Below are positions 1 through 5,250 of a stretch of DNA of 5,250 bases, piece by piece; the stretch's first letter is position 1, and every line of letters begins with the position of its first letter. The notes under the pieces were generated by a model. It did no database searches and was not told the origin of the DNA. It saw only the letters and a list, made by a program, of their open reading frames with translations. Where the stretch lies: positions 1 through 5,250 of the forward strand of contig JAKEIF010000090.1 in NCBI GenBank assembly GCA_022545875.1, read 5' to 3'. A program made the position numbers and the translations under genes. The DNA is from Nitrososphaera sp. (GTDB lineage: Archaea > Thermoproteota > Nitrososphaeria > Nitrososphaerales > Nitrososphaeraceae).

Positions 1-351
1 AAAATAGCCTATCGTTAGCGCAGCGAGGCCGAATACTATGTAGAGTCTTTTTTTGCTAACTGCTATGTTTAGGCCAATTAGCTCGGCAGCGATAAAGGCC
101 ATTGCAAAGAGAAAGCCTCCCCTGCCTTCATTCCATGCGAGTCCAAAAGTGTCGGGATAGGCGACTATCGTAAATACGATCGGAGAGATCAATGCAAGAG
201 TTACGACAAGACCGGGGTTCAATCCAAATACCGAATGACGTACAACGTTCCTAGAAGCAACTGCCTTATCGCCGGACAAATCGGTATTCTTTTTTCGGTT
301 CGTCAGAAGGGCATAAAAACGTTCTAGGTCTTGATTGCCTCTATGAACCAT
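1..351 (-). CDS. Partial multi-pass membrane protein, N-terminal 117 residues (possibly archaeosortase-type)
   Basis: This reading frame is open from an ATG at 351-349 to the left edge, so only the N-terminus is visible. Residues 1-42 are polar and basic, with no signal peptide, and are probably cytoplasmic. They are followed by hydrophobic segments at about 46-65, 78-98 and 103-117 (cut off), so this is a polytopic membrane protein. The loop between the first two segments reads YPDTFGLAWNEGR, and the second segment carries an acidic residue (E90). From memory, a membrane helix followed by a Trp-containing loop, GR and a hydrophobic helix ending in a Glu resembles the N-terminal part of thaumarchaeal archaeosortases. 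Those would need a Cys/Arg/His catalytic set further downstream, which is outside the window, so the assignment is weak. The gene starts inside the helicase gene (28-bp overlap, different frame), suggesting co-transcription and perhaps translational coupling. I see no clear Shine-Dalgarno. A TTG at codon 25 is an alternative start that would remove the overlap. Existence of the gene is well supported; function is not. Confidence 0.75.
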   Translation of the reverse strand, partial: MVHRGNQDLERFYALLTNRKKNTDLSGDKAVASRNVVRHSVFGLNPGLVVTLALISPIVFTIVAYPDTFGLAWNEGRGGFLFAMAFIAAELIGLNIAVSKKRLYIVFGLAALTIGYF

Positions 352-2039
352 TTTGGAATTAGGTCTTGTCCTTTTTTGAGAAGGAAGCTGATACTTGCGT
401 CCAGGATATACGTCGTTGCATGATCTTCCGCGCTTCTGACACTCCTTCCATAGCTCTGTACGAGTCGGAGAACTGTGCTCCAAGTATACCAGTTCGGATC
501 CATCTCCTTCTTTCTTGCCACGCGCTTGTCAGTGAGATCTGGATAGGGTACCTTGACTATAATTTGGAATCTAGAGTAGTCATCTTTTAGGTCTACGCCG
601 AGGTGGAGTGATGGCGATATCAAGACAGTAGGTCTCTTGCTCTGGTAATGTTTCTCCAAGACTTCAGCTCTGTCCAGATTCGCGCCTGTCTCAATAAGCC
701 TAGAGGCGTGCTCCTTGCTGATATGCTCTTTGATAAATTGCAGTTGAGAATAAGATGTAGTGTGTATTATCCCTTTTTCCGTGTTATGGTGAGTCAATAT
801 CTTGTTGATCGCGCCGACTATCTTGGGCATGCTCTCGGCCATCGACTTGGCATTTAGCCATGCGACATTCTCAAGGTGGATCTGCCTGTTTTCTACTGGA
901 AAGTCCGAATCTTCAATTCTGATGAACTTTACCTTATCCGGCTCCAAGCCTGCGGTCTTACACAAATAGTCCTTGCTCAAGATGGTGGCGCTCATAAAGA
1001 GTGCGACTGATCCCTTGTCAAGTATCGTGTCAAAATATCCTGAAACGTCAAGAGGTATGAGACTAGCCTTGACAAGTTCTCCCAAGTCATCACGCATGAC
1101 ATTCGAAATTATCCAGTTATCCTTTTTTGACTTGATGTCTTCCAGGACACCTTCGATGTTTTGCTGTCGCTCAATCGCGTCAATCAGATTCTTTTCTGTA
1201 TATGGTTCGACGCTAAACTTTTGGTTGCTCCTTTCGATTATTCCTTGCGCCTTTTCAGCAAAATCTGCCAGCCTCTCCTGTAATGTCTCGCAAAACTCAA
1301 CCCAAGTTTCAATATCATCCACGTTTTTCTGTGGCATCTGCATCCTGAGAAAGCGAAGGGAATTCCTGTGAATCGTAAAGCTCCTAAAGTCGCCTACCTC
1401 TGACTCGAGCTGATGAGCTTCGTCGAGTACCAGTAAGTTGCGCCTCTGAGCGGTTCCCGCATAAAAGACATCGGACAAGAAATACCGGTAGTTGTAAACC
1501 GTGTGGCTGGAGCGAAGCCCAACCCATTTTTGATGGAAGTAGTGGCAAGGTTTCCATTCGAGCTCGACAATCTTTGAACTTACCTTTAGTTTATCCGCGT
1601 ATTTGCGCTCGGCGAAGGGGTCCAACTGCACAAGTTCGCTTGCCGTTCCTTCGCCCCGAACCCTGTAGTCCATGAGCCTTGTTTTATAGGCGCAGTCATA
1701 GTTTTCATCCTTTACACACGGCCCATAATCGCAGCTCTCATCCAGTCCCATGTCGTCCTTTACAATGCATGGAAAATTACCTCTGCCCTTTACTTCAACA
1801 ATGAATGGAAAATCCCTCCTGTATTGTGCCTGGAGATCCTTAGTTGCGGTACAGATGTGAGAGCTGCCCAGATAACGCGACAGCGTAATTGCCACCGGCG
1901 TTTTGCCAAAGCCAGTGGGTGCCTCCAGAAATATGCACTTGTATCCGCTCTTCAGGGCCGATTCTATCTCCAGGAGAACCTTCTGCTGCCTTTGCCTTAC
2001 GCTAGACAATGGAAAATGGGTTAGTATTGTGCTTGACAT
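324..2039 (-). CDS. Fe-S cluster-type DNA helicase of the DinG/XPD (Rad3) superfamily 2 family
   Basis: This is a 571-aa ATP-dependent 5'-3' DNA helicase-like protein. Walker A is EAPTGFGKT (39-47), with a DEAH box at 206-209 inside LLVLDEAHQLE. Motif III is SAT (350-352), motif V surrounds SPSLHLGVDL (475-484), and motif VI is QSYGRSVR (528-535). Between Walker A and the DEAH box lie Cys 91, 103, 108, 116 and 165, the place where XPD and DinG proteins hold a [4Fe-4S] cluster needed for helicase activity. One of the five is presumably not a ligand. The VYNYRYFL segment (181-188) just before the DEAH box also fits the family. Motifs V and VI look more like DinG-type proteins than canonical archaeal XPD, so this may be an accessory repair or R-loop/recombination helicase; that is inference. 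The start is firm: an in-frame TAA lies two codons upstream of the ATG. No Shine-Dalgarno is visible. The gene lies 64 bp downstream of the ABC ATPase and overlaps the next gene by 28 bp. Confidence 0.93.
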   Translation of the reverse strand: MSSTILTHFPLSSVRQRQQKVLLEIESALKSGYKCIFLEAPTGFGKTPVAITLSRYLGSSHICTATKDLQAQYRRDFPFIVEVKGRGNFPCIVKDDMGLDESCDYGPCVKDENYDCAYKTRLMDYRVRGEGTASELVQLDPFAERKYADKLKVSSKIVELEWKPCHYFHQKWVGLRSSHTVYNYRYFLSDVFYAGTAQRRNLLVLDEAHQLESEVGDFRSFTIHRNSLRFLRMQMPQKNVDDIETWVEFCETLQERLADFAEKAQGIIERSNQKFSVEPYTEKNLIDAIERQQNIEGVLEDIKSKKDNWIISNVMRDDLGELVKASLIPLDVSGYFDTILDKGSVALFMSATILSKDYLCKTAGLEPDKVKFIRIEDSDFPVENRQIHLENVAWLNAKSMAESMPKIVGAINKILTHHNTEKGIIHTTSYSQLQFIKEHISKEHASRLIETGANLDRAEVLEKHYQSKRPTVLISPSLHLGVDLKDDYSRFQIIVKVPYPDLTDKRVARKKEMDPNWYTWSTVLRLVQSYGRSVRSAEDHATTYILDASISFLLKKGQDLIPKWFIEAIKT

Positions 2040-2100
2040 GATTTATCCGCGGCAACATTACCGAGTCAATGAATGCCTAGAGTCTTGTGACGCTGCCTAC

Positions 2101-2108
2101 TTTTTAAG
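2101..2108 (-). promoter_or_regulatory. Weak TATA-like element upstream of the helicase
   Basis: The minus strand reads CTTAAAAA here, overlapping the stop codon of the ABC ATPase gene and centred about 65 bases before the helicase ATG. If used, transcription would begin near 2078 and leave a leader of roughly 38 bases. The helicase could equally be read from the upstream promoter, so this is only a candidate. The rest of the 64-bp gap shows no other clear signal. Confidence 0.25.
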
Positions 2109-3075
2109 TTTGAGACTCTTGGTATAGCCAGCATCGCACATATCCAGTCTCTGTCTTGAATTCCGGAGGATCTTTTCTGCATGATTCCATTGCGTGTGGG
2201 CATCGGGGGTAAAACCTGCAGCCCTCCTTTGGATCAATCAGGCTCGGCGGCGCTCCCGGAATAAAGTTGATCTTCTTGTCTTCGGAACGAAGTTTGGGAA
2301 CGGCAGCTATCAAGGCTTGCGTATAGGGGTGCTTTGGATTTTTGTAAATTTCTTTGGCCGATCCGATTTCCACCAGCTGGCCAGCATACATTATAGAGAT
2401 GACCTCGGCGACTTGGGCAACAAGTGCGAGGTCATGGGTTATCAATATCACAGAGATGCCCTTTTCGATCTGTAGTTTCTTTAGCAGGGCAATTATTTGT
2501 GACTGGACAAGTACGTCTAGTGCAGTAGTTGGCTCGTCGGCTATGAGCACCTGCGGTTCCATCAGCAGTGCCATTGCAATTACAACGCGCTGCTTCATTC
2601 CGCCGGAAAGTTCATGAGGATATCGCTTTGAGACTGATTCGTCAAGCCCCACCGCTTTAAGAGATTCTGCGATTTTTGAGCGAATGTCTCCTTGGTAGCC
2701 GTGCTGTTTCAAGATTTCTCTGAGCTGACTTTCAACTGTAAATACCGGGTCGAGGGCATTCATGGCGCCTTGAAAAACCATTGCAATTTTTTTCCACCTT
2801 ACTTCGCTATTGAATCTGCTGTCGGCAAGCTTTGTCAGCTGTATTCCCGTGAGAACGACATTTCCCCCGACAATCTTGCCTGGATATTGGAGTGATCTCA
2901 TAAGCGCTGCTCCTAGCGTACTCTTGCCGCATGCAGACTCGCCGACCACTCCCAATGACTGACCCTGCTGGATCTCAAAATTGATTCCGTCCACAGCCTT
3001 TAGCGACCCGCGTTCAGTAAGATAATAGGCTTGGAGCCCCGACACCTGCAGTTTTGGAGATGACTGATGCTGCAT
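2104..3075 (-). CDS. OppD/DppD-type ABC transporter ATP-binding protein (oligopeptide/dipeptide/nickel family)
   Basis: This 323-aa ATPase subunit would energise an inner-face peptide- or nickel-type ABC importer. Visible motifs are Walker A GESACGKST (45-53), Q-loop MVFQGAMNALDP (Q102), ABC signature LSGGMKQR (156-163), Walker B VLIADEP (176-182), D-loop ALD and switch histidine H214 in LITHDL. After about residue 245 comes the oligopeptide/dipeptide transporter C-terminal extension, beginning NPKHPYTQAL. It contains FIPGAPPSL and four cysteines (C286, C292, C299, C315) in the GCRFYPRCPHAMESC region, where some family members bind an Fe-S cluster. Length is normal for OppD/DppD. The start is well fixed: an in-frame TAA lies two codons before the ATG, and a TATA element sits about 27 bases upstream. 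Unusually, no permease, solute-binding protein or OppF/DppF partner is adjacent. The upstream neighbour is divergent and the downstream one is a helicase. The substrate cannot be read from the sequence; a dipeptide-type system is a guess. Confidence 0.95.
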   Translation of the reverse strand: MQHQSSPKLQVSGLQAYYLTERGSLKAVDGINFEIQQGQSLGVVGESACGKSTLGAALMRSLQYPGKIVGGNVVLTGIQLTKLADSRFNSEVRWKKIAMVFQGAMNALDPVFTVESQLREILKQHGYQGDIRSKIAESLKAVGLDESVSKRYPHELSGGMKQRVVIAMALLMEPQVLIADEPTTALDVLVQSQIIALLKKLQIEKGISVILITHDLALVAQVAEVISIMYAGQLVEIGSAKEIYKNPKHPYTQALIAAVPKLRSEDKKINFIPGAPPSLIDPKEGCRFYPRCPHAMESCRKDPPEFKTETGYVRCWLYQESQT

Positions 3076-3098
3076 CGGCGATTACACTGGCCCGAGTT

Positions 3099-3106
3099 CT
3101 TATAAG
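3099..3106 (-). promoter_or_regulatory. TATA box for the ABC ATPase gene, placed for a leaderless mRNA
   Basis: The palindrome CTTATAAG is centred about 27 bases upstream of the A of the ATPase start codon. Archaeal TATA boxes normally lie 26-27 bases before the transcription start, so the mRNA should begin at or within a base of the ATG. The few bases between the in-frame TAA and the ATG show no Shine-Dalgarno, which agrees. Because the octamer is a perfect palindrome, direction rests only on its distance to the gene. Confidence 0.6.
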
Positions 3107-3128
3107 AGCATTCTGCCACTCATAGCTG

Positions 3129-3136
3129 TTATATAT
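3129..3136 (+). promoter_or_regulatory. TATA-like element for the KH protein-aspS unit
   Basis: The sequence TTATATAT is centred about 37 bases before the TTG start of the KH protein gene. With a 26-27 base offset, transcription would begin near 3159-3160, giving a leader of about 10 bases. It is the only AT-rich TATA-like element in the proper position for the rightward genes in this 94-bp divergent region. Confidence 0.55.
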
Positions 3137-3151
3137 CCCGGCAGTTGAAAT

Positions 3152-3169
3152 ATTGCAGTTTATCGCAAT
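3152..3169. repeat. Short inverted repeat abutting the KH gene start
   Basis: ATTGC (3152-3156) and GCAAT (3165-3169) are perfect inverted arms separated by 8 bases. The repeat ends one base before the TTG start codon and spans the predicted transcription start. It could be an operator half-site pair or chance; five-base arms are weak evidence. Confidence 0.25.
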
Positions 3170-3676
3170 TTGAAGTCTCCCATCTGCTCTTTTGACGCCA
3201 AGACCGGAGTCCTGTGCTCAAAATGCGAGGCAAAGCTCAGGGGCGGAGACATCAGCCAGGATGACGTCGACGCATCAACGAAACTTGCAAGAATAGCTGA
3301 TAGAAATCAAGATGTAAACAAGTTCACGCTATTGCGCAGCGTCAGGGTCGATGGCGATGTCGTCCTTGTGCTGCGCAGCCCGGATGTCAGCATCCTCCGG
3401 GGCAACAATACGCTTTCTGAAAAGATTGAATCTGATTTCGGGCAGAAAGTCTGGTTTGTCGAATCCGAATCGTCGGACCGTCGCTTTATCGAAGGCCTGT
3501 TCAACCCACTCAGGGTATTATCGGTTAACTTGTTCTGGCTCCCTGACGGGAACAAGCTTACAAAGGTCATAGCATCAGGCAACGTTGCAAGGTCGCGCTT
3601 TGACCTCCCGAAAGTTCAAAAGATTGCCAAGGCCGTTAGAAACATCGAATTGTTTGTAGAATTCGAGCAGAGATAG
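3170..3676 (+). CDS. NusA-like KH-domain RNA-binding protein with N-terminal Cys cluster
   Basis: This is a 168-aa predicted RNA-binding protein. The N-terminus has C6, C16 and C19 (C-x9-C-x2-C in the PICSFDAKTGVLCSKC region), a likely metal-binding knuckle, followed by a charged helical stretch to about residue 50. Residues about 52-98 resemble a KH fold ending GQKVWFVE, and about 105-167 resemble a second, NusA-type KH unit. The first unit has RGNN (77-80) where KH domains usually carry GxxG, so its RNA contact may be altered. As I recall, archaea encode proteins of this type annotated as NusA-like elongation/termination factors or KH-domain nucleic-acid-binding proteins. The exact role is not established from the sequence. 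The TTG start is supported because an in-frame TGA lies at 3146-3148, no ATG or GTG lies between, and the M-K-x-P-I-C beginning fits the family as I remember it. The gene heads a likely two-gene unit with aspS, which starts 13 bp after its stop. Confidence 0.85.
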   Translation: MKSPICSFDAKTGVLCSKCEAKLRGGDISQDDVDASTKLARIADRNQDVNKFTLLRSVRVDGDVVLVLRSPDVSILRGNNTLSEKIESDFGQKVWFVESESSDRRFIEGLFNPLRVLSVNLFWLPDGNKLTKVIASGNVARSRFDLPKVQKIAKAVRNIELFVEFEQR

Positions 3677-3684
3677 AGCGTGAT
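3676..3684 (+). promoter_or_regulatory. Probable ribosome binding site of aspS
   Basis: GAGCGTGAT resembles the archaeal Shine-Dalgarno GGAGGTGATC with one inserted base. It ends 5 bases before the aspS TTG codon and begins on the last base of the KH gene stop codon. It helps justify the TTG start; the match is imperfect. Confidence 0.4.
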
Positions 3685-3689
3685 TAGGT

Positions 3690-4979
3690 TTGACGGACAT
3701 TAAAAGAACCCACTATGCGGATGAGCTAGGTGATGGCTTGATCGGGCAGCAAGTGCGAATAGGCGGATGGATTGAGGACGTAAGGGACATCGGCAAACTT
3801 GCCTTTGTAACGATCCGCGACGTATCTGGAGCATGCCAACTAATTGTGACAGGAGACAACGTCCAAGTTGCCATCCAGACTCCGCGACAGAGCTCTGTAA
3901 TCGTAAGTGGAGCGGTGCAAAAGAGTAAGGCAAAGGATTTTCCGGTCGAGGTAAAGGTGACAGAATTTAGCGTGCTTACCAAGGCCGTCCATCCTCTTCC
4001 TATAGATCCCACCGGGAGGGTAGAGTCAGCCCTCGACAAGAGGCTCGACGCTCGGGCACTTGATCTACGAAATCCAAAAACTGCCGCGATTTTTCACCTT
4101 CGATCGGCCGGGCTTAAGGTGATACGGGACACATTGAGGTCTGAAAGATTCATCGAAGTAAGTACCCCAAAGATTATTGGCAGCGCTAGCGAAGGCGGAG
4201 CGAACCTCTTTGGGTTTGACTACTTCAAGAGAAAAGGATACCTTGCCCAGAGCCCCCAGCTTTACAAGGAGCAGCTAACTCTGGGTCTTGACAGGGTTTT
4301 TGAGATCGGCCCCTATTTTAGGGCAGAAAACTCGCATACAGTGAGGCACCTGACGGAATTTACCAGCGTGGACATCGAGGCTGCATTTCTCGACTACGAA
4401 GACGTAATGGATATCGTTGAAAAACTCGTTATCAATGTAATCAACGAATTTCAGCAGAATCATGGCAGACAGCTTGAGCTTGCAGGGGCCAAGGAAAAGC
4501 TGTCAGTTTCAAAGATCGAGCGGCTGACTTATGAGCAATGCATCGATGAGCTTGCAAAGCAAGGCGAAAGCCTGCAGTTCGGCGATGACCTATCTGATGC
4601 AGCTCTTCGGAAGCTAGGTGAAACCCACAATGGATTCTACTTCCTCATGGACTGGCCCTTGAAACTAAAGCCGTTCTACATACACGAGAAAGAGGACAAC
4701 CCGAAAGTCTCAAAGTCATTTGACCTGCAGTTCGGATATCTTGAACTTGTTTCCGGCGGCAGGAGGTTGCATGATCCCGAAAAACTTAGGTCGAGATTAG
4801 CAGAGCAAGGACTCGATCCGTCAAGTTTTGAGGAACACTTGCAGGCGTTCGGATGGGGCATGCCTCCTCACTCGGGCTGGGGATTGGGCTATGACAGGCT
4901 GATGATGGTGCTGACAGGACAGCAAAACGTACGGGACGTAGTACTGTATCCCCGAGATACAGACAGAATTACTCCGTGA
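3690..4979 (+). CDS. aspS: Aspartate-tRNA ligase (AspRS), archaeal/eukaryotic type
   Basis: This 429-aa class IIb synthetase charges tRNA-Asp with aspartate, and also tRNA-Asn if the enzyme is non-discriminating. The N-terminal OB-fold anticodon-binding domain spans about residues 6-100 (RTHYADEL, GGWIEDVRDIG), followed by the hinge PLPIDPTGRVES. The catalytic core shows motif 1 around FIEVSTPKI (154-162), the SEGGANLF loop (167-174) and QSPQLYKEQL (187-196). Motif 2 is FRAENSHTVRHLTEFTSVD (210-228), and motif 3 is GWGLGYDRLM (396-405), ending with VVLYPRDTDRITP. Length and the absence of a bacterial insertion domain mark the archaeal type. Thermococcus AspRS uses Trp26 and Lys85 to reject tRNA-Asn, while non-discriminating archaeal enzymes have His and Pro there. 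By my hand alignment this protein has Glu29 and probably Lys82, matching neither set fully. The TTG start is near certain: an in-frame TGA lies at 3681-3683 and the family N-terminus follows at once. The 3' end overlaps the convergent JAMM gene by 11 bp. Confidence 0.97.
   Translation: MTDIKRTHYADELGDGLIGQQVRIGGWIEDVRDIGKLAFVTIRDVSGACQLIVTGDNVQVAIQTPRQSSVIVSGAVQKSKAKDFPVEVKVTEFSVLTKAVHPLPIDPTGRVESALDKRLDARALDLRNPKTAAIFHLRSAGLKVIRDTLRSERFIEVSTPKIIGSASEGGANLFGFDYFKRKGYLAQSPQLYKEQLTLGLDRVFEIGPYFRAENSHTVRHLTEFTSVDIEAAFLDYEDVMDIVEKLVINVINEFQQNHGRQLELAGAKEKLSVSKIERLTYEQCIDELAKQGESLQFGDDLSDAALRKLGETHNGFYFLMDWPLKLKPFYIHEKEDNPKVSKSFDLQFGYLELVSGGRRLHDPEKLRSRLAEQGLDPSSFEEHLQAFGWGMPPHSGWGLGYDRLMMVLTGQQNVRDVVLYPRDTDRITP
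4944..4962. repeat. Perfect 7-bp inverted repeat near the aspS 3' end
   Basis: CTGTATC (4944-4950) and GATACAG (4956-4962) are separated by CCCGA and could form a hairpin in either transcript. It lies inside the conserved LYPRDT codons of aspS, about 15 bases before the stop, and close to the convergent gene's stop. No T-run follows, so it is not a standard terminator. Coding constraint or chance may explain it. Confidence 0.3.
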
Positions 4980-5250
4980 TCATCAGGTCAATATCAATAA
5001 TTCCGTCTTCACTAAGATAAGCGCCAAATGTTCCTTCTGTCGTGGAGTAGATAACCCATACGACCGGGTTAAGTTCCATGAATTTCAAATCTGTTGCGGA
5101 AGGCGCTGATTTTCCGGGATGTGAGTGGAATATTCCAATTACATGCAGGCCTTTTTTCTCCGCCGCATCATATGCAGCCAAAAGTTCAGCCGGCTCGATA
5201 CTGAATGAATATGGAGAACTGTCAGCATTCGTCATTGGTAGTATTTCAAC
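4969..5250 (-). CDS. JAB/JAMM (Mov34/MPN) metalloprotease, partial: C-terminal 93 residues
   Basis: This is a zinc isopeptidase-type domain. Archaeal relatives remove ubiquitin-like SAMP modifiers or process sulfur-carrier proteins. The visible part begins VEILPMTNADSSPYSFSIEP, the usual stretch after the first JAB strands. It then has HVIGIFHSHPGKSAPSATDL, giving zinc ligands H42 and H44 and, at D54, the third ligand, with catalytic-loop S51 (numbered from the window edge). The catalytic Glu near the N-terminus lies outside the window. An ATG at 5235 exists, but the frame stays open to 5250 and those five codons encode expected family sequence. It is therefore an internal methionine and the gene continues to the right. 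The spacing between the second His and the Ser is six residues, one less than the classical JAMM consensus of seven. The C-terminus (AYLSEDGIIDIDLMITE) is short, so this is a single-domain form. It is convergent with aspS, with an 11-bp overlap of coding ends. Confidence 0.92.
   Translation of the reverse strand, partial: VEILPMTNADSSPYSFSIEPAELLAAYDAAEKKGLHVIGIFHSHPGKSAPSATDLKFMELNPVVWVIYSTTEGTFGAYLSEDGIIDIDLMITE

Noticed and set aside
48..54. Seven-T run on the plus strand as a possible archaeal terminator
   Set aside because: It is the complement of Ser-Lys-Lys-Arg codons in the leftward membrane gene, and no plus-strand gene precedes it.
973..1371. 132-codon plus-strand open frame
   Set aside because: Lies wholly antisense to the well-supported helicase; low-complexity Ser/Phe-rich translation with no recognisable motif.
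2194..2617. Two overlapping plus-strand open frames of 93 and 87 codons
   Set aside because: Both lie antisense to the ABC ATPase, whose motifs are complete; typical shadow frames.
2787..2793. Seven-T run on the plus strand
   Set aside because: It corresponds to Lys-Lys-Ile codons of the ABC ATPase just before the Q-loop; no plus-strand transcript is expected here.
3713..4039. 108-codon minus-strand open frame
   Set aside because: Antisense to the conserved AspRS anticodon-binding domain; Ser/Thr-rich translation without domain features.
5233..5235. ATG as the start of the JAMM gene
   Set aside because: The frame remains open to the window edge with VEILP upstream, and the catalytic Glu would be missing from a protein starting here; it is an internal Met.
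1..5250. Defence island, mobile element, CRISPR array or RNA gene
   Set aside because: The helicase and JAMM protein could suggest a defence or modification cluster, but they are separated by housekeeping genes and sit on different units. No transposase, direct repeat array or tRNA-like fold was seen on reading both strands.

Overview
The window looks archaeal, most likely from an ammonia-oxidising Thaumarchaeota lineage (Nitrososphaeria, possibly Nitrososphaera-like). The evidence is an archaeal/eukaryotic-type AspRS (429 aa, no bacterial insertion domain), preceded by an archaeal NusA-like KH protein with an N-terminal Cys cluster. There is also an archaeal JAB/JAMM metalloprotease, TATA-type promoters (one placed for a leaderless mRNA), TTG starts, and moderate G+C judged by eye. 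The lineage call is inferred from protein character; no search was run.

Layout, left to right. Positions 1-351 (minus) are the N-terminal part of a multi-pass membrane protein that runs off the left edge; it may be an archaeosortase-type protein. Its start overlaps by 28 bp the end of a 571-aa Fe-S cluster-type DinG/XPD superfamily 2 helicase (324-2039, minus). Upstream of that, on the same strand, is a 323-aa OppD/DppD-type ABC transporter ATPase (2104-3075). These three genes form a leftward cluster.

A 94-bp divergent intergenic region (3076-3169) carries one TATA-like element for each direction. The rightward unit is a 168-aa KH-domain protein (3170-3676) followed 13 bp later by aspS (3690-4979). 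Both start with TTG, and in both cases an in-frame stop just upstream leaves little alternative. The end of aspS overlaps by 11 bp the end of a convergent JAB/JAMM gene (4969-5250, minus), whose N-terminus lies beyond the right edge.

How the genes relate: the KH protein and aspS are probably one transcript linking RNA binding or transcription with tRNA aminoacylation. The ABC ATPase stands without its permeases, binding protein or partner ATPase, so it must work with subunits encoded elsewhere. The helicase and membrane protein are linked by overlap rather than by any obvious shared function. I see no tRNA or rRNA gene, insertion sequence, CRISPR array or prophage. The only gene-free stretches are short (about 64 and 94 bp). 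I did not find a convincing new multi-gene system; the most open items are the unidentified membrane protein, the orphan ABC ATPase and the unusual specificity residue of AspRS.
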